DNA of 64,000 nucleotides, from contig JAFXKI010000004.1 of assembly GCA_017531845.1 (NCBI GenBank), positions 62,001-126,000 on the forward strand, written 5' to 3'. Within the stretch, counting starts at the first letter, position 1, and each line of letters begins with the position of its first letter. The translations under genes and the position numbers were made by a program. Under the pieces are notes generated by a model. The model was not told the origin of the DNA. It made no database searches and saw nothing but the letters and a program-made list of their open reading frames with translations. Positions 19,587-32,100 of the stretch are shown piece after piece. The DNA is from Opitutales bacterium. Its GTDB lineage: Bacteria; Verrucomicrobiota; Verrucomicrobiia; Opitutales; UBA953.

Positions 19587-19697
19587 ATGTCAATACCCAA
19601 GGGCATAAAAGATGCGGTAATGATTACTGCGGCAGTGTTCACCATAATCAAGATAACAATCGAGATTATCGAGCTACTTTGCCGTTGGTTTATTTAG
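19587..19697 (+). CDS. 36-aa hydrophobic peptide, candidate type I toxin
   Basis: A short ORF preceded by AAGAGG with ideal 5-base spacing. The peptide begins MSIPKGIKDAV and ends ELLCRWFI; residues 12-31 form one hydrophobic helix rich in Ile/Thr/Val. Size, single helix and aromatic/basic end resemble type I toxins such as Fst, TisB or ShoB, without alignable identity. The first 26 bases after ATG recur as a direct repeat 206 bp downstream (23 of 26 matching). A terminator that works on the opposite strand lies between the ORF and that repeat. This is the layout of the Fst/par locus: toxin RNA and antisense RNA converging, with complementarity through direct repeats. No homologue was recognised. 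Confidence 0.5.
   Translation: MSIPKGIKDAVMITAAVFTIIKITIEIIELLCRWFI
19590..19615 (+). repeat. Direct repeat copy 1 (toxin start region)
   Basis: 26-bp segment starting TCAATACCCAAGGGCATA, immediately after the ATG of the small ORF; pairs with copy 2 at 19796-19821 (23 of 26 identical). Confidence 0.8.
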
Positions 19698-19740
19698 CTG
19701 ACGTCTTTCCCGCTTTCGGGCGGGTTTTGTGCGCGCCCGT

Positions 19741-19781
19741 GAAAAAAACAGGGCTTTCGGTTTTTTCACCGAAAGCCCTGT
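19741..19781 (-). terminator. Strong minus-strand terminator
   Basis: A perfect 14-bp stem (ACAGGGCTTTCGGT at 19748-19761 with its complement at 19768-19781) and a 6-base loop. On the minus strand it is followed by seven T; on the plus strand the T tract is poor. No annotated minus-strand gene needs it, so it implies a short antisense RNA. Confidence 0.8.
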
Positions 19782-19795
19782 CTTTGCTTCCTGAG

Positions 19796-19821
19796 TCAAT
19801 ACCCAATGACATAAAAGAAGC
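19796..19821 (+). repeat. Direct repeat copy 2
   Basis: Diverged copy of the first 26 bases of the small ORF (Ser-Ile-Pro-Asn-Asp-Ile-Lys-Glu-Ala in that frame). No intact second toxin follows. Confidence 0.75.
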
Positions 19822-19907
19822 AACTGCACGAAATAAACGGCTTCCTTTAAGAAAAAGCAAGCAAGAAGCGAATAAAACTTGTCGTCCCCTTCCCAAGAAA
19901 AAAAAGT

Positions 19908-19969
19908 GCTCCCTCTTCCCAAGAGGTACCGCAAGCGTAGCACAGCGGTGAGGTCGTCCCCGTAGCCGC
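19908..19969 (+). repeat. REP-like hairpin repeat, right copy
   Basis: Resembles 19381-19447: CTCCCTCTTCCCAAGAGG, then GTACCGCAAGCG and CACAGCGGTGAGG, ending CCCGTAGCC. Confidence 0.6.
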
Positions 19970-20122
19970 CTCAAAAAATTCCGTGCTTTCCGTGGTTAAT
20001 CCAAAAAAAATCGCGTTCCCGCACGAAATAAAAGTTTTGCGTTTGCGCGGGAACGGCGTAAAATCCCCGCAACAAAATAGACTTTTTGCCCCCACAAAAA
20101 ACCTTAACACCCTTTTTTAGCT

Positions 20123-23100
20123 ATGAAACTCCGTTCTACGCTCCTTTTCGCGGCCGCCTCTTTCACCGCGTCCGCCCTCGCTCCCGTCGCGTTCCCGCCC
20201 GTTGCTTATGGCGCAGGGGAAATCATCAGTTTGAATTTCGGAAAAACGGAAAACAACGTTAGCGACAGTCTCACGGGAACAGCGGGATTAGCGACCTACG
20301 ATAAGGACGGAGTCGCGACGGGGGTTGATGCGACCGGATGGACAAATGCTACGGGGAAAACGGGTTCGTCTTCTACCCTTAAAAACTATGACGGGGAGAC
20401 AATTTCCGGGGTATCTGTGTCATGGAACGCTCCGCAAGATCCGTGGGGACCGGGAGGACATGCTACGGAAACGGTTCTTGGGATGGTTCAATCGTCATAT
20501 CTCGATCTTAGCGCGGGAAATGCGTGGACGGTATCGCTTGATTCATCGTTTCTTGTTTGCGATGTCTATGTTTACTTGAGCGGAGACGGCGGTAAGTATG
20601 CTCCGGTAAATATAAACGGTGTTTCTTATGTCGGCGGAGAGAATACGACTGGAAGCACGGAGTGGGGCGACCGTTCTACGGATGCGAGCAAAATTATAGT
20701 GCTTGGAACGAATGCCATCAAGGTAACGGATCATGGCGGTGTTTTAACGCTGTCAAACGTCATAATGGGAGATTCCGGCAAGCGTGCAACACTTTCCGGG
20801 ATTCAAGTCGTTAATACCTATGCGGGAACGGCAACAGAGGCGAATCTTGACGGGACGGAAACGGCTTGGACAAATGATGCAATCGGTTCTACGGCATGGA
20901 CAAATTCCACGGCAGAAGCGGGAACGTATGCGGCATTTAACCTGACTGAAAAAACAACGGTCAATGTCTCCGGCGAAGGAATTAAGACTGATGCTATTAC
21001 AGCTTCGGGAAGCGGTGTTCTGACTCTTTCCGGGAACGCAATCACGCTAATCGGACCGGGAGTTGTTCGCACGGATTCCGATACCGCATCTATTGTGGTA
21101 GATAGTGATTTGACGTTTTCTAACGGCGGGACAATTAGCGGGAATGTCTCTTTTGGAGAAAAAACCTCGATAAATGTATCCGGAGGCGTGCTTGCAATGT
21201 CTGCATCCACGGTTGGCGGAATAATCTCTGTTTCGAAAGATGCTTCGCTTCAAATAGGATCGCCTGTAGCTGAGAATGAAACAGTTAATGATTTGACGGC
21301 GGTTGTCGGGACGGGAACGATTGCGTTTGTTTCAAGAGGCTCAACATCCGATACTGGGAACAGTGACCCATCGTTTAGCCGAATTCAGCTTTCGGAAGAT
21401 TTTACCGGAACGCTCTCATTGGTTTCGGGGGTTTTAGATTTGCTGGAGGGAGATGGCGTCTCCGCCATTAAAGAAAGTTGTTTAGGCGGTGCAAGGACGC
21501 TTGAGCTTAATGGAGGGGGGATTTTGTTTAGAAACAACAATGGAGGGAGCTTTACCAAGGATATTGTAGTTGGGAAAAACGGAGGTGTTATTCGGCTTTA
21601 CGGCAGCGGGAATATGTCTGTTGTCGGAGACATCTCCGGGATTGGGACACTCACACACACTGACGGAGGAACACTCACCTTTAAAGGAGCGGTTGAAAAC
21701 AACGATTTTCGACAAGTTCGGGGAACGACGGATTTTAGTGGAAATACGAAGCTTGAAACAATTACTTTTGTCTCAGGGACGATAAAGTTCTCGAATGGTG
21801 GGGGGCACAGCGTTAAATCCATCGAAACGAACCAAGGAAATAACAGAGTGCTTACAATTGCTTCTGGTACAACGGTCTCTGCTCAGACGCTTAATAACGG
21901 ATGGGGACTTGAAACATTGACGGTTGACGGGGTACTTCTCATTGACGGAAATATGAAGTATACTACAGGGAAAACAGAAAGTATAGTTTCCGGCGAAGGG
22001 GAGATTTTTGCTCAGGGGCTTATTTTAGGAAATGCCGGAACATATAATATTTCGGGGGTTACCTTGAATATAGGTTCTGGGGGTATTACATCGGCAAATG
22101 AATGGGGGCATAAAACGAATTTTGGCGCGTTAACTATTAGACCTACAAGTGATTTTTCCGTCTCGGTGTTTAACAACGGAACACTTGGTTTAAGCAATGC
22201 CGATGACGGAACGACTTTTGATACAGATGGATACAATGTGAGTATCAAACAGGCGTTGAGCGGTGAGGGAAAGCTTGTAAAAACCGGGGCGGGAACGCTT
22301 ACGCTTTCGGCAGAAAATACCTATTCAGGAGGAACAACGATTCAGGGGGGAACGCTTGTTGCGGCAAACGCGAGTTCTCTTGGAAGCGGAGATGTTATTG
22401 TTGAAGGAGGAAAGTTGCTTCGTGAAGTAGAGAATACTCTTACTGTCGGAGGGAATTTGACGGTTTCGGCAGGTGCGATTTTGGATTTAGGAGAATTGTC
22501 GGCTGAAAAATCCGCAATTTCCGTCGGAGGGAATGTTTCGTTGACGGAGGGTGTTATTTTCAATATCGCTTCGCAGACAGCAGGAACATTGTTGTCTTCC
22601 ACCGGAGCTCTTTCCGGAATTACGGCGGAACAAGTTAAGGCTGCGCTCTACATTGACGGAGTGTTGGTTAATCAACGTGCCGCTTCTGCAACCATTTTGG
22701 AGAATAAAATTGCTGTTACTTTCTCGGAAGCTTCGGTCCTTGATTTAACCTGGAACGGCGGCGAAGACGGAGTTTGGAAAAGTAACGGTTCCGGATGGAA
22801 AAACGGAGATACGGATGAAACCTTCCAAAGTGGGGATTCGGTTACATTCAATAACACGGCAAAAATGGAAGTGGAGGGAACTGTTGCGTCCGGTGCTGTG
22901 ACGGTTAATGGCAATTCTACGCTTACGCTTAATTCTGGAACAGTTCTGGTTTCCGGGGCGTTTACTCTTACGTCCGGCTCTTCTCTTGCCGGGACCGCAA
23001 AGATTGACTTAGGCTCAACGGGAACGCTTTCCGGAACCTTGTCTGACAAATGGATGGGAACGGTAAAGATTTCTAATCGCAATCTCCATGAAGAGTCTAC

Positions 23101-26100
23101 AGGCGGTTTCGTTTTTGGAAATTACGGGAATGAGAGTTCTTGGGTCGAGGTAAGCGGTATTTCCGGCTACATTAATGATGCGTGGAATAGTACTGAGAAG
23201 ACTTTTGCTGTTTCCACGAATATTATTTTTACCGATGCAGAGGACGGCTCTCCTGCGTTCAAACAAACGAACAATAATAGTGATTCGACAATTTATTTTA
23301 CCGGGAATATCTCGGGGTCGGGAACATACGAGAATGCAATCAGTTCACCTGCTAATAGCGTTACTTACGCATTTTCTGGAGATATTAGTGGATGGACAGG
23401 CGCGTTTAAACAGACGGTAAACAAGACAACGACACTTAAATTTACCGGCGATGCCACGGACGTGAATATCGATATTCTTGGCGAGTCCGGAGTTTTGAAT
23501 ATCGAATTTGACGGAGACGGAAAAACATTAGTGCTTTCTTCTGAAAAAGTTTCGCTTGTTAACGGTGCGTTGAAAGTCAGTGCGGGAACGTTGGATTTTG
23601 TGATCCCGGAGAATAAAACGTGGATTTATCGCGGTGGAAATTCGTCAATTACCGGGGAAGGACTGTTTAAAATTTCCGGCGGGGGCGTTTTTTCCTGGAA
23701 TGTAGATAGGGATTGTGAAATTTCGGCGGATTTGGAAATTTCAGAGGAGACCACATTAACGGAGAGTGTCTCGTATAAATTTCACCGAACAATTTCCGGT
23801 GATCTTTTTGGCGGCGGAACGATTTATAGTGCAGTTCCGACGTCTAGCAACCAGGGCGACGGCTTCAAGAAGATGGCATTTACCGGGAATACAGCGAATT
23901 TCACCGGAGAATGGATTTTGGAGACGGCCGCTGCAGATTCCAATACGCCCGGAAATCGTCGGATTCTGGGGATTTTGAATTCGGCTGATGGTGTTTTCGG
24001 AGGTGTTATCAATTTCAAGTCGAAAGAAAGTAGTAGACCTGATTCTTCGAAAATTTCTTCGTATCTGAGTCTTTCCAAAGATATGACAATTGGAGGTCTT
24101 AAAGGGACTCTTGGAACAGTCAAAGGCGCTGCCCTTGACGACAACTCTGGAATGGATGCGGAAAATGGAGCGCACTCGCTAACAATTAATCTTGCCAATA
24201 ACGCAAACTATGATTTCGGAGGAACGCTTGCATCCACTATCACAGAATTGACGATTACCGGAAACGGAACACAAATTCTTTCCGGAGTGAATTCTCATGG
24301 AAAGACAACGGTGTCTGGTGGGATCTTGAAAGCGACGCAGAGTGCGGCTCTTTCCACAGGGGAGATTGTTATTAACGAAACCGGGACGCTTGAATTGGCG
24401 TTTGGCGGAACGTTTAATAGAGCCGTTTCCGGGACGGGAACGATTGCAAAATCCGGAGCGGAGGAATTGGCGTATTCCGGCGCATTTTCCGGTTCGTTTA
24501 ACGCGAAGTCCGGCATCCTTAGCGTGGATGTTGAAAACGGAAGCTACAAGGATTTGTCCATCGCTTCCGGGGCGACGTTTAAAGCGAAGAAAGATTTGGT
24601 GTTTGAAACTGTTTCAAATGCTACGGGAACGCTTTCCGGCGAAACGGAAAACACGCGAGTTTCGGTTGCTTCCGGCGCATTCGCGGGAACGTTGAGCAAT
24701 GTTTCTCTCGTGAAGACGGGAACGGGAGAGCTTGATTTTTCCGGCGCGAAATTTGCAAAAGGAGCTTCGGTTGTCATCGAAGATGGGAAGGTTTCTAATC
24801 TGAAACTTGCGGATAGCGGAACGCTTTATCTTTCCGCGACGGAGGCGTCCGATATTACGTTGTCGAATTTGACGATTTCTGATGCCGGGACGATTCGTAT
24901 CGGTCAACTTTGGGATACGGAGGTTCAGGCGACGATTGCGGACAGCTTTGTTGTGGAATCCGGTGTGGAATTGACGCTTTTCATTGACCAGTTGACGCTC
25001 GGTTCAAACCAAGCGGTGTTTACGTTTAGCTCCGCCGGAAAATCTGCGTGGGAAACGGCGTTCGGAACGTTGACAACCGACGGAAAATTTACGGGCGGCA
25101 CGGGAACGCTGACGCTCGCCGGGCTCGGAACTTATGAATCCGGTGTCTTCAGTTGGGACGGCGATACGCTTTACTTCAAAGAAAATCGGGAGTCAAAAGA
25201 TTTTGTTTGGACGAAAACAGACTATTATGGCAAGTGGAGCGGCGAGAATTGGAATGATCCGAAAGAAACATTCCAATCCGGAATGAATGCGATATTTAAT
25301 GAAAGTTCCGTAAGCACGGAATTTGCCCAACAAGGATACGAAAAAGGGGCATACGCCATCGTTGATGAAGACGTTTTTGCCGCTGAAATTACGATAAATG
25401 CAGGAGCTGATGCCTGTGTTTCGATAAGCGAGGAAGGCGGAAAACTTTCTGCGGCAAAAGGCATTTCCGTTGAAAGCGGTGCTTTGTATTTCTATGCCGC
25501 GAGTTCCGATTTTTACACCGGGGAGTTCAAGGTGGCGAAAGCCGGAACCGTGATTTTGGCTCAGCCGACTCTTACAGGAGTAGAGCCGTTGAATTTGCGT
25601 GCATCCTTCTCCGGCACGGGAACGATTCAATACGGCATTGAAAATTCTAAAATTACGCTTTCCGGGGATCGTTCGCAGTTCACGGGAACGCTTGATGTGA
25701 ACGCGGGAACGGTGGTGCTTGCGAACGGCAAGGGAACGGAAAATTTCTCGTCGATTGATATCGCCGAGGGCGCAACCGTCGCGGCAAACGGCGGAGCTGC
25801 TGTTGACGGCTTTAGCACTTTGTCTCTCGGGCAGGTTTCCGGCACGGGAACGCTAAGCGTCAGTGCCCCTCAAGGCGCAAAGTTCTTTGCGCTTGATTTG
25901 TCCGGCTCCGGCTTTACGGGCGCGGTGGAGTTAAATGCCGTTGATATGGTTTTTGCGAAGAACCCGAGTGAGGCGATGGTTACGAGTGTGAGCAACCTTG
26001 CAAAGGCTTCTTCGGTTCGTTTGACAAACGGCGCTTCTCTGAATTTCTTTAACGAAGCTTCAACTTTCGACAAAAATATCGAAGTCGCTGAAACAAACGG

Positions 26101-29100
26101 CGCAATCCGTGTTTACGGAGATAATACGGGAACGACGCTTTCCGGCAATATTTCCGGAGCGGGAACGCTCACGGTAAAAGACGGCGGAAAACTGATTCTT
26201 TCCGGTGCGGTCGGAACGGCGGATTCCGCTCTCGGCGGCTTGACGCTTTCGGCGGGCTCCCTCGAAATTTCCGGTGAACACAGCTCTATCAACGTTTCCG
26301 GAGACGTTTCGCTTACGGGATCGTCCGCAACAATCAATACAAACGGAACAATTGACGGAAAGTTGACGGTCAACGGAGCGCAGTCTACTCTCACGCTGGG
26401 AGGAGACCTTGCCCTCGGAGACTTTGAACGGGTTGAAATTCAAGACGGAGACGGGCGTTCCATGTCCGTGCTTGACGGTGCAAATATTTCCGTCGCAGGA
26501 ACTGCAGAGTTCGGAAATAACGAGTCTCTGAACATCGGTAAAAATGCGAGCTTCTCGGCTCAAACGATCACAAATACATGGGGGCTTTCCGTTACGCTTG
26601 GGGAAGGTTCTGTTTTAAAAGCAGATACGTTGACATTGGATATTCCCGGGTATGAACGTTCGGGGAGCTTTGTCGGAACAAGTGCAACGACAACAAATGT
26701 TGAATTTGGTACGATAAATCTTGAATCGTCTGCTTCTCGCTTAAATTTTGAAAACATCACTGTCAAAATCGGAGCGGACGGAATTGCCGGGGCCGGAGAT
26801 CAGAAGTTTATTCAATTCAAAGATGCAACCGTTTCCGTTCTCGGAGAAGCCACAGGCTGGGCGTCTGATGCGAACGTAAAACTCAACGGCGGGGCGACGA
26901 CGTTTGATGTCGGCGAAGGGCAGGAAATTACGCTCAACGGCACAATCACGGAAGCCGTCGAAACGGCGACGGGAACCGAAGGCGAAGAAGGCTATGTCGC
27001 CGCGACTTCGTCCGCGCTCATCAAAAACGGTGCGGGAACGCTCACGCTCGGCAAGGCAAATGCCAACAAGGGCGGCACGACACTCAACGCGGGAACGCTC
27101 AAATTTACGAACAAGGACGGCGTAACGCTCTCCGGCTCCTACACTTTTGCGGGCGGGATGCTCGCCGCAGGCGAAGACACGACGCTCACGCTCGGCGCGG
27201 GAACGGAACTTTCCAAGGCAGTCGTTTATACCAACGACAAGAACGGCAAACTCCTTGTTTCCGAAGATCTCTCAATCACGGGCGAAGGCGATTCCCTCAC
27301 CTTGCACGAAAAGGCGAATGTGGAAATCGCTTCCGGGAAAACGCTGTCGCTCGACGCGTTGAATTTCACCGGGAACGGTTCGAAAATCGGAGGTGAAGGC
27401 ACGCTTTCCCTCGCGGGAACGGTTACGGTCGACAACAATCGCACGAACACAATCACGAGCGGGTTGGCGTTGTCCGAAGATACCGTTTTGGCAATTTCCA
27501 AAGGAACGCTTGAAATTGAGTCTGAAGATATTTCGACAGGCGGCAAAACGCTGACGAAGACCGGCGCGGGAACGCTCACGCTGGACACGGATGCGGTTTA
27601 TGATTTTGACGGCTCGTTCAGCCTGCAGGGCGGCACGGTCAATGTCGGTTCGCGCGAGTTGACGATCAGCGACACGCACTCCTTCGAATTGGCGAACGGG
27701 GTTACCTTGGAAGGCGACCTCGTCCTCGAAAAAGGTTCGTCCGCAACGCTCGGCGCGGGAAAAATTACGAGCGATGTTACGCTCTCGGGTGCGACACTCG
27801 CGTTCTCCGGAACGGCATCCGTCGGCGGCAAGCTGTCTTGGACGGATTCCAACACAATCACTTTGGACGCGGAATTCCGCAAGACGATCACGTCCACGCC
27901 TTATACGCTGATTTCGTTTGATTCGAAGGAAGGCGACAACGCGAACCTGACCTTCACCGATGTAGAAACCTACGGTCGCCGCAGTTTCACGCTGGATATC
28001 GGCGAAAAGAAAATCGACCTCCTCGCCACGGGAACGCTCGTCTGGAACGCAAACGTCGCGACGTGGACGACGAACGCTACCGAAGAAGCGGACTGGACGC
28101 TTGAACAAACCTCCGGCAATACGACTTCCGCATTTTTGGCAAATGACTACGTCGAATTCCGCGACAGCGGAAGCATCACCATCGCCGACAATACGATTCA
28201 AACCTCCGGCGTGGTCTTCAATATCGCCAACAACGGCACTTTCAGCCTGAACGCGCCGACTCCGGCAACGGACGAGGACGGGCAGCCCACCGAACCGCAG
28301 AAAATCGTTAAGCTCACGGACGCGGTCTACGACAACGGCAACACGACCGGAAAGAGCGCCGGGCTGACCGTGGTCGCGGGCAATGTTACTATCGGAAATT
28401 ACATCGTAAACGATCTTTCCTCGGTAACGATTTCTTCCGGCTCGCTGACAGTCTTCAATGTCGACGCGCTCGGAATCGTCGATAAAACGGATTCCGCGAA
28501 CGAAAAAATCGCGACGCTCACCATCGGCGGCGGCGTGAACGACGACGGCACGCCGAAGTCCGCAACGCTCAATATCTCGCTCCCGGGAGACGATGAAGCA
28601 ACGGAAGACGTGAACGAATCCGTCGGGGTCATCGACCAAAAAGTGGCAATCGTCAACGCGGGCATCATCAGCGTGGTTAATGCAAATACGACGGTCGAAG
28701 TTTCCGGCGCAATCAGCGGCGCGGATGCGAAACTGACGAAAACGGGCTGGGGTGCGCTCAAAATTACGCGCAACTCGACGCTCGGCACACTCGCCGTGGA
28801 CAGCGGGCGTCTCGAATTGGTCGGGAGCGCGGACGCGGCACTTTCGATTAAATCCGTCGAAGTTGGCAATCAGGGCGAAATGTCTCTCATCGGCGATACG
28901 GACGGTGCGAACACGACGCTCGACGCTCTCACGGTCAGCGGCAGACTCAACGTAACGGACGGTAACACGGAAACACCCGGTCTCGGCGCGTATCGCACGG
29001 GAACGCTTCAAGGCTCCGGCAATATTTCCGGCAATCTTTATATCGGCGAGGATACGAGCTTTGACGTTGTGACGAACAATGCCGACGGTTCGTCTACGAC

Positions 29101-32100
29101 GACGAATTACAAGGGCACGGCGGTTTCCGGCAATCTTACGCTTACGGGAAGCATCGCTTCCTACGGCACGGAAGATGCCGCGCTCTACAAGAAGGGCACG
29201 GGAACGCTGACTTTGGTTTCCTCCGAAAAAGAAAACGACGTTCCGAAAGCGTTTACGCTCGGAGCGTCCGTGATCCACGAAGCGGGAACGCTCGCATTTA
29301 CTCACGGCGGCATAATTTCTGAAAATTACACGATTGCGGAAAACGCGACGGCGAAGCTGAGCTTTAACGGCGTAAACGCAAGCGAACTTTCCGCCGGGCT
29401 TACGCTCGGCTCGGGAAGCAGCACGACGATTGAAAACATCGGAAACGGCACGCTCAAAATCAGCGACATCAGCTCCTCGGGAACGACGGCGACCACCCTC
29501 GCCGGAAAGAACATTACGCTCTCGGGCGACACGGTCAATTTCGGCTCGCTTACGAAAATTGACGGAAATACCGTGCTCAGCGCACTCTACGTCAACGCAG
29601 AAAATGTGACGGTTGACGCCACGACGTTCAAGGCGGGCTATGTCGCGTTCGGCAACGGTGCAAGCCTCGCGATTTCCAAGGGGACGACCGCGACCGCAAA
29701 CGCGCTCTACGTCGGAGAAGGCGTTTCCGCAACGCTCGACTTGACGGACAAGGCAACATTCTCGGTTGGCACGGATGAAGAAATTTCCGTCTTCGGCGGC
29801 ACGGGAACGCTCAATGTCAAGGGCGGCACGCTCAAACTCACGGGCGCAACTTACGGTGATGAAGATGCTCCGTCCATCGTGCTCGATAATGCGACGTTGG
29901 CATTTAACGTAACGGGAGAAGAAGAAGCGGTCGCCGCGTATCTTGACGGAGTCAGCACGGCTGACGGCTCGACGGGAACGATTGAAAAAACCGGCGCGGG
30001 AACGCTCATGGTCATGGAAGGACTCGAGGAGCTTGTCTTTGGCGGCGGAGTGCAGGATTTGTCTTTCGACGGGAAAATTTCCGTTACCGAAGGCAATATG
30101 ATGCTGTTTGCAACGGCATCGAAGGCGGAAGTGGAAATCACTTCCGGCACAGCGTTGGAATTTGCCGGAAGCGCGGAATTGGCGGATTCGGTTGACGGCG
30201 TGAACACGCTCGCGGAATCGCTTTCCGGCGCGGGAACGCTCAACGTCTCCGGCGAACTTTACGTAAATGATGCAGGCTCTGCATTTAACGGCACGATCAA
30301 GGCTTCCGGCGGAACGCTTTATGTTTCCGGAGCAACTTCGGACTGGATGGCAAACGGCACGGGTCGCGTTCTCGCCCTCGAAAGCGCAGCACCGCTCGTC
30401 GGCACGGGAACGGCTATCGGCGGAACGATTGCCACTTATGCCGAAAGCGCGACGCTGACGGCGGTTTCGCTCAGCGGACGCGGTATCTTCCTCGGCGCGG
30501 CGGAAGACAAGGCACTCACTGTCGAGGAAGTTTCCGCTACGGCGGGCTCCGATCTCACGCTTCAAGGCTACGGCACGCTCGGCGCAATGAAGTTTGCCGA
30601 AGAGGTCCATGCCAATTTGGTTACGGTTGCGGAAGATGCGAACTGGACGATTAACGGTGCTTCCGAAAATCTGAAGCAATTTTACGTTTACGGAACCGCG
30701 ACTATTGCAAATACGGGAGCGCTTGGTGATGCGAGCGTTGCCGCTTACGGAAAGATTATTTTCGACGCGGAAGGAACAGGAACGTATACAAATGATTTCG
30801 GACTTTTCCACGGAGCCGTTATCGAAGCGAAGCAAGATACAAACCTGACGGGAAAACTCGAAGGACCGGCTAATGCCGTAACTTTTGTCGCACATGAGAA
30901 TGCGAGACTGACGCTTTCTGACTCGGTTATTAGCGGAACAACTCCGACTTTTGAAACGAAGGACAAGACGGCGACTATCGCTGTAAATGTAACTTCTTCC
31001 GACAAAACTTTGAGTGCACATTCTAAGCTTTCCGGTGCAGGAACCTTTGAAAAGCTCGGCGATAAAAAATTGTCGATTACGGCTGACGCGGGAACAATCG
31101 GCGCAGTTGCGGTAACGGCGGGAACGCTCGAGTTCGGCGCAAGCGCCAAGCTCGCTGTCGCCGAAGGCGGTGCGGGAAAGCTTTCCGTCGCTGACGGTGC
31201 GACCTTGAAAATCGCGGGAACGAAGCTCGGAGACTGGACGCTGACGGGCGAAGGCTCCGCGGGAGTCTCGGGAACCGCTTCGCTCGGCGCAATTTCGTCC
31301 GCCGAGGACGTTGCGCTTTCGGGACAACTTTCCGTTTCCGGGGATATCTCCGATTCGTCGCTTAAATTTGCCGATGAAAACACCAAGTTGACCACGACGG
31401 GAACGGCGGCGCAAAGCGTCACGGGAACGCTTTCCGGCGCGACGGTTACACTCGTTAACGAAAACAAGGCGGGCGTAACGTATGATGCGGCTTTGGCAAA
31501 CGACGTAAAAACGCTTGTTTTGACGGCGGCTTCCGGAGTCAACGGAGCTGTGATGAACGCGGCTTATGCGGGTTCGCTCACGAAAACGCTCGACGGCGAA
31601 TGGACGGTTTCCGATTACACCTTCGGAAAAGACCCAGATCAGAAACTGACGGTTTCCGGCGGAACTTTGATCTGGAAGGGTGTAAAACTCGAAGCGGAAG
31701 CCGGTGCGATTTCTCTCGGAAAGAGCGCGACCTTGAAAATCGACGAGCTTGAAAGCGGCGATACGCTTTCCGCCGAAATCGACGGCAACGGCACGCTTGA
31801 AATTGCGGGCACGGGAACGACGGTAACCCCGCTGAAACTTGATACGACTGCCGCTGCCGACAGTAAGTGGATGCTCCATGTTTCCGGCGGCAGCCAAGTG
31901 CAAACGAGCAATAACCTGCCGGGCGCACTTTGGATTGAAGGCGAAGGTTCGGTGCTCGATTTGAACTATGCCTCGGATCAAACGGTTGAAAACTCGCGCT
32001 ATTTGGTTTCTTCCGGCGCGACGCTGAAACTTTCCGGCACGGGAACGCTCACGCTTAAAGATTCCGGAGACTCGACGAATCCGCACACCGTTAGCGGAAC

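Larger units (their letters stand above)
19741..19828 (-). ncRNA. Candidate antisense antitoxin RNA (~85 nt)
   Basis: Inferred transcript from near 19825 to the minus-strand terminator. A weak promoter is possible just upstream: TTGCTT, 17-bp spacer, TTTATT on the minus strand (right of 19828). The RNA would contain the complement of direct repeat copy 2 and so could pair with the toxin mRNA across its start codon region, as RNA II does in the par locus of plasmid pAD1. Promoter match is poor, so the 5' end is approximate. Confidence 0.4.

Noticed and set aside
19679-19974. ORFs of 87-94 codons on both strands in the repeat gap
   Set aside because: They span hairpins and REP-like repeats, lack ribosome sites and have low-complexity sequence. 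Only the 36-codon ORF at 19587 has a convincing start.
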